A DNA stretch of 64,000 nucleotides from Nemertoderma westbladi (Eukaryota > Xenacoelomorpha > Nemertodermatida > Nemertodermatidae), in NCBI GenBank assembly GCA_032718475.1, contig JAUCBJ010002054.1, forward strand, positions 1-64,000. Reading direction: 5' to 3'. The notes beneath the pieces are model-generated. The model saw only the letters and a list, made by a program, of their open reading frames with translations, searched no databases and had not been told where the DNA came from. The translations under genes were made by a program, and so were the position numbers. How positions within the stretch are numbered: the stretch's first letter is position 1; each line of letters opens with the position of its first letter. This document shows, one piece after another, positions 1 to 11,148 of this stretch.

Positions 1-21
1 TAGGATTAGACGGAACATGCT

Positions 22-26
22 GCAGC
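22..26. repeat. Target site duplication GCAGC, left copy of BEL-1
   Basis: GCAGC lies immediately before the TG of the 5' LTR and recurs at 12393-12397 immediately after the terminal CA of the 3' LTR. A 5-bp duplication is typical of BEL/Pao integrases. Confidence 0.9.
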
Positions 27-1192
27 TGTAAAAGCTTTTGCGTAATTAGCCGGTTATTTTCCCCGTAAAGTACTCTGTAGTTGGTTTACTGGGCATAAAA
101 AGGCCGTGTCCTTACTGTACTGGTGTTTTAGAGGACATAAAAGCCATTTCTTCTGTATTTGTACTTTAGAGGACATAATCCGCAATTTCGGGACGCAATA
201 AGCTCGATACTCTTGAAAACAGTGTCGCTACCATGACGACGGCTAACAGCTGATATTGCCACGTCGACATTTCTTTGTTTCTTTGTTCTCTCGTTGTTCG
301 GTCGACCAATCAGAGCGTTTTCTGTCTCTGTGTTGGAGGTGGATACAGAAACTCAGGAATTCAGTGTTATGTTTTTGCCCAGAGCCTAAGAACACCGGCT
401 TTTGGCACCTCCGTGTTTCAGTCTTTAGTCTTACATTAGTAGGCTTAATTATAGAACGTATATCTGTTATCGAGTTAACGAGTTACCTTATCAATGCTTA
501 CTAAACATATCATGCATATCTTACTTAACATTACTGCTTTTGCTGTCGGTTATTCATTATATTTGTTGATGGAAGATTATATTTGGAATACTGATCAATA
601 GTCAGACACCCAACCTTCTTGATATACTAAAGGTTAGAGAGACCGGTTACAGATAAACGATTGCGACCTATGTTAAGTGGTTTGAAGTGAATCTAATGCT
701 ATTTTATAGGCCCTACATGTATTGTCTGTTATTCTCTTTGTATGTGACTAAAATTAGTGAAGGTCGGCAGATTGGTGTGCAGCATTGTGCAGCATTGTGT
801 ATGATTGTGACTGATAACAAAGCATCTCCTAAAGAATGCGCCATATACGTGAATCTATAGCCATCTCATTGCGTCTGGTTTAAGTCATAACTCTGTTTAC
901 ATATTTAGAGCGCCACGTCCTAAAGGAACTGTTAATATTTCCCGAAAGTGAATAATATTTGTCAGAGATTATATATTACGATCAGTCGAATAATACAGTA
1001 GGCTTACACCATCAATCATTAAGCTTCCGAATTCAGTCTCCCGGGTATATCCAGCGGGTGAATGATTGCGCATAGACTGGCTTCGGCTAATGTAGTGTAT
1101 CAAATACTCGTCATAGGCTAAAGACTATCTATCATCTAAAAGACATCCTAATTTGGCAGGTTAAACTGTCAAAGGTCTTAAAAGCGCAAACA
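27..1192 (+). repeat. 5' LTR of BEL-1
   Basis: This 1166-bp direct repeat runs from TGTAAAAGCTTTTGCG to AAAGCGCAAACA and is matched by 11227-12392. A CATAAAAAGG stretch near 94 is a possible TATA-like element. The 82-codon open frame inside (256-504) is repeated in the 3' LTR and has no recognisable product. No primer binding site starting TGG follows the LTR end; the next bases are ATAACAGATATTGC. Confidence 0.95.
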
Positions 1193-1399
1193 ATAACAGA
1201 TATTGCTTCTGGATTGCGGCGTAAGCAATCAAGTCGAAAGTACCGGTCGACCGGAAACCTGTAGGCCTGACTGCCTGATCACCCGAACCGGTACTTACAG
1301 TACAGGTACAGCAGTATTATTCGATTTTGATAATTATATACCGGTAGGCCTTAATAATTAATCAGGGACTGCAGCCCTGGTTTTTTATTGAGATTTTAC

Positions 1400-2040
1400 T
1401 TATTTCTGTCAGTTTTATTTATTTGTAGGCCAGTATTGAGCAGAAGGCGTGTAAGCTTGCTCAGTCTATACAGACAATTGTAGGCTGGACTGTTGTTGTC
1501 TGGCTGTTGTTGGGTCTGAACGGATTGCAGTGTGTGTAGAGTCTGTCCGATAAAGTACGGTTAGGAAGTAGGGGCAGCCAGAGCTGTAAGGTCAATCCCC
1601 ACCTAAAGAATAAGTCGTACTACCGTGTTAGAACGCATACTAACTAACCATTTTGGAATCTGCACATACTGTAGTTTATTTAGGCTTGATAGTAGTCTGC
1701 CAGCGTTTGGTCTGTACTTTGTTTGTGTAGTCTGTACGGGTAGCGTATAATTTTATTTAGATAATTTGTAGGCTGGATAGTTGTCTGACTGTTGTTGGGT
1801 TTGAGGAAATTTCGGTGTGTGTAGAGCATCTGTCCGATCAAGTGCTAGTTGGGAACGTAGGGGCTTCAAGTGCTGTGAGGTAAACCCCCTGTGAAAGAAT
1901 AAGTCGTACTACTGGGTTAGAACGCATACTAACTAATCATTTCGGAGTCTGCATATACCGTAGTTTGTTTAGGCTTGATAGTAGCCTGTCAGTATTTGGT
2001 CTGCATTTTGTTTGAGTAGTTTGTACGCGTAGCGTAATAT
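1400..2040 (+). repeat. Tandem duplication of about 289 bp in the BEL-1 leader
   Basis: Two diverged copies lie head to tail in the untranslated leader. The word AGAATAAGTCGTACTAC occurs at 1607 and again at 1896, and the surrounding blocks (TAGGCTGGA, GTGTGTGTAGAG, CGCATACTAACTAA, GTCTGCATATAC) repeat in the same order. The related element BEL-2 carries the same duplication with period 288 (29591 and 29879). The duplication therefore predates their split and may be a functional leader feature. Confidence 0.8.
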
Positions 2041-2994
2041 TTATTATTCAGAGTTTATGCTATTATTCGCAACATTCATTCCCCAAGTTTATTCCTACAG
2101 TAATTGTGTATGTTATACATACCGTTATAGTTAAACTAACCCCGGTACTACATCAGGGCTGCTCGGCGTAGGTAAAGACTGGAGATTTTGTGCTTTGGTC
2201 ACTCCGGCAGATACCGTGGTTCTTTTAGCTGTTCAAGTATTTTTAACTACTAATTATTTGTTGTACAAGTACTTGTACCTAATTTAGGGTTTAGTGTACA
2301 GTACTTTCCGAAGGTGATTAGTGTGTGGGCAGTATATTTGTGTTGTAAAGTGGTTAATAGGCACGTTGGTTCTGGTAGACCGCGGTAATTAATCTCTAGG
2401 TAGGAACACTCCGTGATACATAACGTAGTACCTATAGCGATACGGTTATAGGTCGTCAGGCGGTGGTATTTTCCTATCTGGACAACGCAGTATATTTACT
2501 ACTACTTATTATTTTCAAATACCGTAGTAACCTGTCCGTTGTAATAACCAGATATTCTAACCCTTTGTTAGGCTGGTTAGTAGACTTCTTGTAAAATTAC
2601 CCTAAAAATTCGTATTTGTGTATTTGTAATTAAATTTTTGTGTTTATTTAGAGATTGTAATCTCAACCCGAATTGTACGTAATTTGTAGTATTAAGTAAC
2701 TTAGGTAAATTAGAATTATTTGTTTTAGTGTCTAACAAGTAGCACTCCACTGAGAGCGCACAGCTTATGTGTAGTGACTCCCCCAGAAATAATAACATTT
2801 ATTTCAAACATTGACAAAACCCATTAAACGGGTATATATATATTATAAATCAACTCAAACGATTTATAAATAGTAGGCCTGCCATACAACAACTAGGTCT
2901 CAATATCAGTTGGACTACTGCTTAAATAACGGTAATAAAGTAAGTTAAAGTAACCAAGTAACCCTTAAAATTCAGAAATTCAATTATTCTAAAA

Positions 2995-3265
2995 TAATTG
3001 ACATACCGGTATTTACAATAGGCTTATTATATTTATTTCTATAAATTTTAGGCTGAAATCATACCGGTATTCTGTAATTAATTCTAGTCTGTAATTATAC
3101 TTATATATATACATTATAAGTGTAAGCTGCATACCGGTATTCACGATAGGCCTATTATATATATATAAATTTAGGCTGAAATCATACCGGTATTCTGTAA
3201 TTAATTCTAGTTACTAATAATACTTATATATACTATAAGCATACCGGTATTCTAATATTATATAT
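2995..3265 (+). repeat. AT-rich ATACCGGTATT repeat block before the Gag start
   Basis: The palindromic word ATACCGGTAT recurs about five times (near 3003, 3062, 3131, 3184 and 3241), separated by TATATA, TTCTGTAATTAATTCTAG and AGGCCTATTAT stretches. BEL-2 has the equivalent block at about 30960-31215, just before its own Gag start. It may be a promoter or leader structure, but nothing in the sequence proves it. Confidence 0.65.
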
Positions 3266-3385
3266 ATATCACGCTACACTGAGTAGCAGTATCGGTAATT
3301 AATTACTAGGCTAGCAGTTAATGCTGAATTACTAGACTTGCTTAGACTGTAATATAGCAGTAGGCATTCAACTGTACAATCAAAC

Positions 3386-6300
3386 ATGTCTGACACAAAA
3401 CAAACATTGTCAGATAGCCTCTTAGAAAGTGCTAGAATGAGTGTTAGACAGGGTCTTAAAAAGATCTGGGACTCAGCTAAGAGTATAGAGCGTCTGAGAC
3501 CAAAGTCCAAGTCCCCTCCTACTGTAAGCAAGGTCATCCCTACAGTAGTAATATCAGAACCTAGGCTGGTCCAACATCGTAGGTCTATCATAGGCACTCG
3601 AGCGCAGGTCAAGCGGGACCAAGAAGCATCGGAACAGCAACAACCCGCGAGCCAAGAATTTATTCCTCAGCGGCCCGACAGCTCCAGTAGTGAGGATACT
3701 GTAGAGCTGACACCCGAGCGCGGAGCAAAGATGACGGATGCGATTTATTCGGATCCCCTTCTCATCCTTCCTGCAGCCGTACTCACTAGGTTATTGATTG
3801 CGGTGGAAGAACACCAGATCGATTGGGCGAGAAATAAACGATCGACTAAAGATAGTTATGCGGGATACACAAGGGAAGAACTGAAGTCTATTGTCAAGTC
3901 GCAATGGAACTTCCCCGGACCCGGACTCCCGTTTGATTTATCAGAAGCTGCCTGGGAAGACATACACCGGATGGGAGTAACCAAGGAAACCATCGATCCA
4001 GCTGTGCGGAAGAGGTCCGCAGCCGGATACGCACAGGGATTCTTCAGCTCTATGGAGCGACTAAAAGAACAACTGTTTCAACAACCACAAGGACCTCAAG
4101 AGCAGGGACAACTGCTTTATCAAGTTAGAGAAAGAATTCTGCGAATCAGGCTAATCTTATCGGCCTTTGAAGAGGCTTCTAAAAGAAGACAAGACACGTC
4201 GTTGCAAGTTGCCGTAAAGACTTGGTTTCGGCGGGTGAGTCTCCAGGTTCAAGGAACAGCTCAGTGGAAAGCTCAGCTGGAGGAGCGCTCAACCCATGGA
4301 GAATCAACAGACGCTACTTTTTCCCAAGTGGAAAGTGAAGCGACGGCAGAGAAACCGCATAAGAGGGATGCCATTGACATCTATCTGTCAGACTATCAGC
4401 GTTTTTTAGGAGATGAAGAGTTGAGGAGAAGGTTAGATGGACTTAGCCCTAATAGTGAAGGAGCCCAGCGTGTGTTGGACGCAATTGATGTGGATAGGAT
4501 AGCTGCGAACCAAGCTAAATTTGATGAAAGTATCCGCATCGCTAAGGTTCAAGAAGAACAAGTAAAGAAAAAACGTATAGAAGATAGAAAGACAGCAGCA
4601 GCGGCAGTGGCAGCGGCAGAAGCGGAAAGAAAGGCAGCCGAAGCGGAAAGAAAAATAGCAGTGGCAGAAGCAGAACGGAGGGCATCTGAAGAGACAACCC
4701 AACTAGAGTTGGAAAATCTTCAAGAGAGACAAGACAACTTTAATAAACAGTTAACAGCTAGTAATATGCAGATGATGAATCGATCTACTCCCAAAAGACA
4801 AGGTTATACATCATCTGAGGAAGGCGATACCACCGACACTGAAGGCGGAGGAAATCGATCTCGCCTAAGCAGACGTAAAAGAATGTCCCACCATCAGAAA
4901 TTGCCTGATTTGCCCCCAGCTGTTAGAAGGCAACTAAATAACACCAACTTAGGTAGTACAGAACCCACAGACCAAATAATTACAATAGAAAGACTCCCTA
5001 CTATAGTAGATGAGCCTGAAATAATTAGGCCTGTTCCCGAAGCCACCCTTTCGGTGGTAGAGACACCTGTACTCCCTGAACCTACCTCTAAATTCCCTTT
5101 GCACAGTACCAAGCTACCTGTGCCCAGCAGAACAGCCCATGAGACAGTTCATGCCCTGGACTCCGAGCGAAATATTCATGATTTGTCGCCCGTTGTCCCT
5201 CGTCCGCCCGCTACAACGTTGGCGAATCCCGCTTCGGCGGTCGAATGGGTGGATGAGAGACGACGGGGGATGGATCTCCTGCTCGGACAGATGCAGGAGA
5301 CCGTTCAGCAATTCAAGGGCACAGTAAGGGAAAGTAGGTTAGAGTTGCAAGAAGTGCAGCAAAGTATCGCGCTAGAACGCGATAAATTAGTAAATACACA
5401 AAGGGGTATACCACCACCCCCTGTAACAATGTGTCAACCTGTTAGGTCTGAAGTATCTCATGCGCAAGGTGTGGAGCCTACACGCATATATACTGCTAGC
5501 GAAGTAGAAACTCCTATAGTCAACCCTATTAAGGGTAATTATAGACCTGTTGATAATGATATTCCCTATAGACCGGATCATAATCCGAGAAATTTCTATA
5601 CCGATAACTCGATATTAAATAACACGATGGCCCAAGAAAGTTTTACGCGTCAAATGGCTAGAACCGAAGCCCGGCAAGCGGTAAAGGTTGGAGAGATAGT
5701 CAAGTTCAATGGAGATGAGATGAAATGGTTACCTTTTAATGAATATTACAAAGATAACATACAGAACTCTGTGCTATCCAACGGAGAGAAACTTAGATTC
5801 CTCATCGAGTGCTTGGAAGGATCTCCCAAGTTAATGGCGTCAAAGTTTATTGGACATCCAGATGGATTAAGACAAGTTTGGGATACACTAAACATCAGGT
5901 ATGGTAATAGGACTAACATAGCTAGGTATTTATATGCGAAATTAATGGCGCCCCGAAAGTTTCTTAGCAGCGGGATTATAGAGTTTTCCGACGAGATTCA
6001 GGAGATCTGTAGACAACTAGATTGGTTAGGTAAGTCTCATGAATACCAGAATTCTATGGTTGTAGGAGCCTTAGCATCTACTTTGCCCAAGGGTGGAGTA
6101 GGTACACGCTGGGACAAGAAAGTGTTATATATGATGGAACAACAACGACGAGACCCTACCATGGCTGATCTCATGTCATTCTTAGATAGAGAAGTGAAAT
6201 TACAGCTCCTAAGGCAGTCCAGAGAGAAGACACTGGAAAACAAGGTAAGTGAGAAACCCGTTTCTAGGAGAAGGGTAACACCAGTGTGTTATACAGACGA

Positions 6301-7969
6301 CGGCGAAAGCCAGACTTCTCAAGGAGAGGATAGCGGGAAAGACACTGAAAGATCTTATTATGTCAATAAAACGCCTAAAGACCAGGTAAGTAAATTCAAG
6401 TCTCGAACCAATGACAGGAGAGAACAGGTAAGAAAAACTCCTCCTACGTCTCCCAAGAGAATTCAGGTGAGAAAGCCCGAGGAAAGAACGAACGTGCACC
6501 ACACAGCACATGTTAAAGTAAGTAACATCAAGCCCAAATGTGTGCTGTGCGATGGGCCCCACCGTTTAAGTGCGTGTGATGAATTCCTGAGGAAATCACT
6601 AAAGGACAGACGTGAAGTCATGTGGGATAAGCGGTTGTGTTATAATTGCCTCAGACGAGGACACCAACGGCGAACCTGTTACTCCGACGCAAGGTGTGCA
6701 AAGTGCGGCGCAAAACATCATATCTTGTTGCACACGGAATTCGAACGAAACAGCCCGAGTCAGGTAAGTGAGTCCGAACTACATGTCCAATTCAGTGATG
6801 TGAACGACACTGACCAATATTCTGAGATGGAAGGATTCTATACGGACGAATTCTCCGACGAAAACGAATCCTGTTACCTGACAAATACCGCAGTGTATCG
6901 AGCACTTACGTATGAAAAGGACACCGACAGCGAGCTCCCCCTAACTACTTCTGACAGACAACCATCTTGGAAAGCGCCAACTTCCAATGTAGGAATCCGA
7001 GAATTTCCTGTAGTACAGGTAAGGGTCCACGGACCTAAAAGGAGTTATGTAGTGAACGCCCTCCTTGACTCCGGTAGTACAGGAACATTCATCGACAAAG
7101 AACTAGCCGAAGACATCTTTGCTGGACAACCCAAGTTCCGAACTAAGCTAAACATGTCAGGAATTATGCAGGTTTGGAAATCTACAGTAACAGCGGATTA
7201 TTATGTAGGTGCGTTGTCCACCCCCCAGGACGAACTAGGAGAACATAGCATAAGGTCAGTAAAAATGGTGGCAATAAAGAACTTCGCTACCACCCAAGTG
7301 GAACCTTATAACTGGGATGAGGACGATTTCACCCAGCAGTTTGAAATACCTAGATTCAACACCGATTACCCTGGAGTCCAAATACTCATCGGTCAAAATG
7401 CGCATGAAGCGCTCGAGACATTGGAGAAACGGCCTGCTCAACCGCAACCTCTACAAGTTTATGCGGGAAGAACTAGAGTAGGTTGGTACTTTACTGGCCC
7501 TTCTCGTAGAACCCTTATGGAAAGATTACCAAAAGAACAGGTATATCAATTAAGTGAACGGGAAGTGGAGAGCAGTGAAGTTGACGACCCAACTGAGGGA
7601 ACACCATACTCCTCAGATAATGACGACATCAACTCCAATGAAGATCAATGGAGACATTGCCCCGAGACGATCAATCTAGCCGACATCGCTTCCAGAGGAG
7701 CAACTCCTCAAGAACTTACAGATACTCCAAACCGGTTAGGTGGACCCGACTTCCTAAGTAAAGAAGATGAATGGCCTCCTCATCTTACCACGGTGAAGAT
7801 TAGACTGGCCAAGGGAGCGGAGAAAGTAACACAACCACTCAATCGCCCAGCTGGTCGTTTATGTTTACCGGAAAGAGACCGAAAACTGTCCGGAAACTAT
7901 GGAAGGCAAGATACTCTTCCCACGACCACCTCCCTAATCCAACAAATATCTAGGGACTCCATAACGTGA
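3386..7969 (+). CDS. Gag-protease polyprotein of BEL-1, with RT and integrase deleted
   Basis: An open frame of 1527 codons starts ATG TCT GAC ACA after a long leader. An Ala/Glu/Lys-rich coiled coil lies at about residues 370-450. A cysteine cluster follows at about 1050-1116 and includes one canonical knuckle, CYNCLRRGHQRRTC (C-x2-C-x4-H-x4-C, about 1084). A retropepsin-like site LLDSGSTGTFID sits at about 1226. Full BEL elements would continue into reverse transcriptase, but this frame jumps within about 100 residues to WRHCPETINLADIASRGATP (about 1418). That segment corresponds to the RNase H end of the complete element at 46054-54471 (WRYCPGNQNPADKASRG). It then reaches a short tail resembling the integrase C-terminus. 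The open frame over 4.6 kb suggests recent selection or recent origin. The Gag part would bind and package RNA. Confidence 0.88.
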   Translation: MSDTKQTLSDSLLESARMSVRQGLKKIWDSAKSIERLRPKSKSPPTVSKVIPTVVISEPRLVQHRRSIIGTRAQVKRDQEASEQQQPASQEFIPQRPDSSSSEDTVELTPERGAKMTDAIYSDPLLILPAAVLTRLLIAVEEHQIDWARNKRSTKDSYAGYTREELKSIVKSQWNFPGPGLPFDLSEAAWEDIHRMGVTKETIDPAVRKRSAAGYAQGFFSSMERLKEQLFQQPQGPQEQGQLLYQVRERILRIRLILSAFEEASKRRQDTSLQVAVKTWFRRVSLQVQGTAQWKAQLEERSTHGESTDATFSQVESEATAEKPHKRDAIDIYLSDYQRFLGDEELRRRLDGLSPNSEGAQRVLDAIDVDRIAANQAKFDESIRIAKVQEEQVKKKRIEDRKTAAAAVAAAEAERKAAEAERKIAVAEAERRASEETTQLELENLQERQDNFNKQLTASNMQMMNRSTPKRQGYTSSEEGDTTDTEGGGNRSRLSRRKRMSHHQKLPDLPPAVRRQLNNTNLGSTEPTDQIITIERLPTIVDEPEIIRPVPEATLSVVETPVLPEPTSKFPLHSTKLPVPSRTAHETVHALDSERNIHDLSPVVPRPPATTLANPASAVEWVDERRRGMDLLLGQMQETVQQFKGTVRESRLELQEVQQSIALERDKLVNTQRGIPPPPVTMCQPVRSEVSHAQGVEPTRIYTASEVETPIVNPIKGNYRPVDNDIPYRPDHNPRNFYTDNSILNNTMAQESFTRQMARTEARQAVKVGEIVKFNGDEMKWLPFNEYYKDNIQNSVLSNGEKLRFLIECLEGSPKLMASKFIGHPDGLRQVWDTLNIRYGNRTNIARYLYAKLMAPRKFLSSGIIEFSDEIQEICRQLDWLGKSHEYQNSMVVGALASTLPKGGVGTRWDKKVLYMMEQQRRDPTMADLMSFLDREVKLQLLRQSREKTLENKVSEKPVSRRRVTPVCYTDDGESQTSQGEDSGKDTERSYYVNKTPKDQVSKFKSRTNDRREQVRKTPPTSPKRIQVRKPEERTNVHHTAHVKVSNIKPKCVLCDGPHRLSACDEFLRKSLKDRREVMWDKRLCYNCLRRGHQRRTCYSDARCAKCGAKHHILLHTEFERNSPSQVSESELHVQFSDVNDTDQYSEMEGFYTDEFSDENESCYLTNTAVYRALTYEKDTDSELPLTTSDRQPSWKAPTSNVGIREFPVVQVRVHGPKRSYVVNALLDSGSTGTFIDKELAEDIFAGQPKFRTKLNMSGIMQVWKSTVTADYYVGALSTPQDELGEHSIRSVKMVAIKNFATTQVEPYNWDEDDFTQQFEIPRFNTDYPGVQILIGQNAHEALETLEKRPAQPQPLQVYAGRTRVGWYFTGPSRRTLMERLPKEQVYQLSEREVESSEVDDPTEGTPYSSDNDDINSNEDQWRHCPETINLADIASRGATPQELTDTPNRLGGPDFLSKEDEWPPHLTTVKIRLAKGAEKVTQPLNRPAGRLCLPERDRKLSGNYGRQDTLPTTTSLIQQISRDSIT

Positions 7970-9626
7970 CAACATACGGAGTGGGTGTGTGACTATATTA
8001 TTTTATATTTATTTTTATTATTTTATATTATGTATGTATTATTATGTAATTTTATTATAATCGTTTTCTTTAATTTTATTTAGTAGAATGTTATTTAGTG
8101 ATTATTTAGTAGATTAGTGCAATATATTAGTGTTTATTACTTAATTACTTATATATTATATTTAGTGCGACGGCGAGAAATAATTCTTTTTCTCCTTCCT
8201 TACTGTCCGTATTACATTACAAATACGTAACTACAGTAAGATGAAATGTCCGTACTTATTAAAGTACAATAAAGCCACTACTATATTCAAGTATTATTGG
8301 TAGGCAGAGTATTAGGAATGCAAAGTTCAGATCCTCGTGTCTCGGCTAAACCAAGCTCTGGGTAGACCTTGGAAACGACTTGCCTCTTCACACTGACATT
8401 GCTTCGTGCGATATTGCTCTCATACCGTATATTAAATAATACATATAGTAGCGTGATGTCCCTTTAACAGTAGCGTAAAACGCAAAATAAATCTGTTAAA
8501 CCCTTTGACCATCTGCAATTCTAGTCGATTAAGATATCGCGGCACCCACCGATATACTTGAAAGACAAAATTCTAGAATCAGTGGTTAACGTCCCCAGAC
8601 AAGTTCTGGAATAAATTGGTGCCCATCTCAAATATTAATTATTTAATATTTACAAATCTATAAATCAAAATCTGTAAAATTCAGATCCTTTAACAATTCT
8701 AGTCGATTAAGATATCGTAGCACTTACCGATACTCTTAAAAGACAATTTTCATAGAATTAAGGATCCTATGTCCCCAGACCTGCTCTGGAATCAAATTGT
8801 GTCAATTTAACTATCAAATAATAAAATTTCAGGGAATAAATTTAAATTCATACTTTAATGAATTTAATAAATTGCAATTTTATGCAATTTATAACATTCC
8901 CAAAATTCCATTAATTAATAGATCATGGGAGCGGAGATTCACTATATTCAGTGTATTTGTGTGTGAGAATCTCCAATGTATAGTCAATAGCCGATAAAAT
9001 TCATAAAATCACATATAGAGAGGATATTGACAATTAAAGAATTACTATTAAATAGCATCCCAGATCTGTATGCATGAGAATTACCCTAATTCTACCGCTA
9101 GCTTTCCATAATGTCACCATGGCAACAACCACGCTAGAATTAGAAGTGAGTTAAAAGAACAATAAAGGGCTTGCGTATTGAATAGCATACGGAATAAATA
9201 GCACACCGCTAGTATCCAAGGATACATAATAACAACGTGACATTCTGGAAGGCACTTGACTAACGGACAAATGACCCGAATGTGTGATAGAATGTGCACC
9301 ATTTGTGACAGTTACGTGGAATTTGTGCGTTTGTAGGTGAATGTTACTACTAAGGTGTGTTTACAGTAGCGAGTCGCAATTGTGAAAGTAACCCTAACTC
9401 TCCAGTAAGAACCTGAAGTATATCTAAGCCTTTGGGACGGACGGTGGAGTGGCTCGTGCTGGTTGTTGTAGTCGTTGTGCAGCTACGACGTTGGCGATAG
9501 GCACATCGGCGAAAGTACACCAGCGCTGAGGATCTCGCACTGTCCGGGGGCAGAGAGGGGTAGGCAGCGACGCCCGCTCGCCTAAATATAAACTCATTAT
9601 AATATGGATAAACTTATATAGCAGAT
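7970..9626 (+). other. 3' non-coding part of BEL-1 with a duplicated stem-loop segment
   Basis: No supported gene. A segment of about 110 bp is duplicated at about 8516-8625 and 8694-8803. Both copies share CAATTCTAGTCGATTAAGATATCG and carry an inverted repeat around CCAGACAAGTTCTGG and CCAGACCTGCTCTGG, which could form short hairpins. BEL-2 has the same pair at about 36950-37225. AATAAA words occur near 8269 (CAATAAAGCC). From about 9420 the sequence becomes GC-richer and leads into the accessory frame. Confidence 0.6.
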
Positions 9627-10756
9627 ATGATTGAGTTGATAGAAGATGATCTTGGTATCAGGGAGCGATATACTCTACCTTTACAAGCGTTTGTTGATAG
9701 CTTGATACGCGGCGACGCTGGTCCAACTACTACGGAGGACGATGGTCGTTATATCTAACCGCCAATCTCCCGGGAGCAACTTGCGCGTGGGTTGGACTGT
9801 AGAAAATTTACCGCTCGCTGTACGCATCGTAATGGTATGTATATGGACTTCTTAACTACTGGTCATCCTATCGACCTACACGATACGAACGATATAGACA
9901 CCAAAAGGGAAATGGTTTTATTTAAATATCCTACCCAGCGGAAGCGGAACGATAAACTGAAACTCGAACACGAAAATTCTATTCGAAACCGACTCGAAAG
10001 TGCAGATGTTGAAGAGCCGGATAAACGCAGCGACTTCACCAAATACGTGGAATTCTTGAGAGAAACCTATCTCGATATTACCAGTCAACAGAATCTAGAA
10101 ACTCGATATCCTCAAGGTATACCTCATGACCGCATGGTGGAACTCAAACGGCTCTATTCCACTATGATGTATCTTACCGCCGATCGATCGCTACCTGTTG
10201 TACCGGATGGCTTCGAACGGATGGAGGAATATTGTAAGCTGGAGAAAGATCACTCGCGTTTCCCCTACAAGACGTGCGTTTTTGGTATTATTGCGATGAA
10301 TGCCCAAGACCCAACCAACAAACGGAAAGACATAAACATCCGCGGAGACGTTGCTTTAAACACGGTTTTACTCGCTATACTTACGAGAGTTTCGAGCGAA
10401 ACTTGTTCGATGTATCACCTACGCTCGTTCGACTCAGACGATCCTTAAATAAACCAATGATCAGAGTTTCGGAATACTCGATCAGAACTCCTCATTCCCT
10501 AGTGAGACTTCAGACTCTTGATCCTATTAGTATGACGGATCCTCCCGAGCTGTACTCACTGCTCAAAGATCTAGTGTTACCTGAACAATTAGTCGGTGGC
10601 ACCCCAGTTGTGGGCTTCCTAGATATTAGCCCATTCTACCTAGCCGGATTGGGACGCGGACATTTAATATCGCCGTTTAACCCTTACCATCGTCCCGGCT
10701 TAACACGATATAACCTGTCACCAAAGTGGCGGAGAACGTTGTACCAAACGAGTTAA
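9627..10756 (+). pseudogene. Broken accessory ORF of BEL-1, function unknown
   Basis: A frame begins ATG ATT GAG at 9627 and would run to 10448 but for an in-frame TAA at 9756. Near 10270 the more protein-like reading moves to another frame (10274-10756). That frame has a Cys/His cluster, WYYCDECPRPN followed by ERHKHPRRRCFKHG, suggestive of a zinc-binding fold. I do not recognise a family. BEL-2 keeps the same region in worse condition, including the start (MTELIEDGLGIGERYT) and a stop inside the Cys/His segment. The region is therefore ancestral to both elements. It could be an envelope-like gene, a captured host gene or another accessory gene. Confidence 0.5.
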
Positions 10757-10863
10757 ACGCTATTCTACAAAGATCAGAAAGGAAACCTGCGTTTGTTCAG
10801 ATAAACGTAAGTTGTAACAGCAAGTCCAAGCGATAAACGAATTGTCTTTATCTCAGTTCGATT

Positions 10864-11148
10864 GTGAAATCCAGAATCTCTAAGAAGATATCGAACTTAG
10901 ACAACCCCATTCTCTGCGAGAGTTTTGGATGGACGTATCCAGCTACGGGCGGAGGAAAATCAGCTCGAGGAGAAGCATATCGAAACGGCGGATACCCCGA
11001 CCATAATCCTACACCTTCTGATGCAATCATATTGCACCCTTCACCCAGGATTTATAGCCCTCCTAGTAAAGTGGCTCGCCCCAAAGAGAAAAGGACTCTT
11101 GCTAGCCTCAAAAAACTGCGTAAACGCCGTCTGCGTAAGAAAGACTAA
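10864..11148 (+). CDS. Short basic-tailed ORF before the BEL-1 3' LTR, function unknown
   Basis: An open frame of 94 codons (alternative start codon) has the end KEKRTLASLKKLRKRRLRKKD, a strongly basic tail like a nuclear or nucleolar signal. The BEL-2 equivalent (ending 39276) keeps the same frame and a nearly identical tail. Two other frames are also open here: one on + (10925-11200) with a hydrophobic stretch, and one on minus (10848-11030). Which frame was the real gene is not settled. It may be the 3' end of the broken accessory gene upstream. Confidence 0.4.
   Translation: MKSRISKKISNLDNPILCESFGWTYPATGGGKSARGEAYRNGGYPDHNPTPSDAIILHPSPRIYSPPSKVARPKEKRTLASLKKLRKRRLRKKD

Noticed and set aside
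256-504. 82-codon frame, repeated at 11456-11704
   Set aside because: It lies wholly inside the BEL-1 LTR and is doubled only because the LTR is. No protein features.
10848-11030. Minus-strand frame conserved in BEL-2 (38976-39158)
   Set aside because: The two elements share the DNA anyway. The plus-strand frame with the basic tail is at least as well kept, so conservation does not single out this frame.
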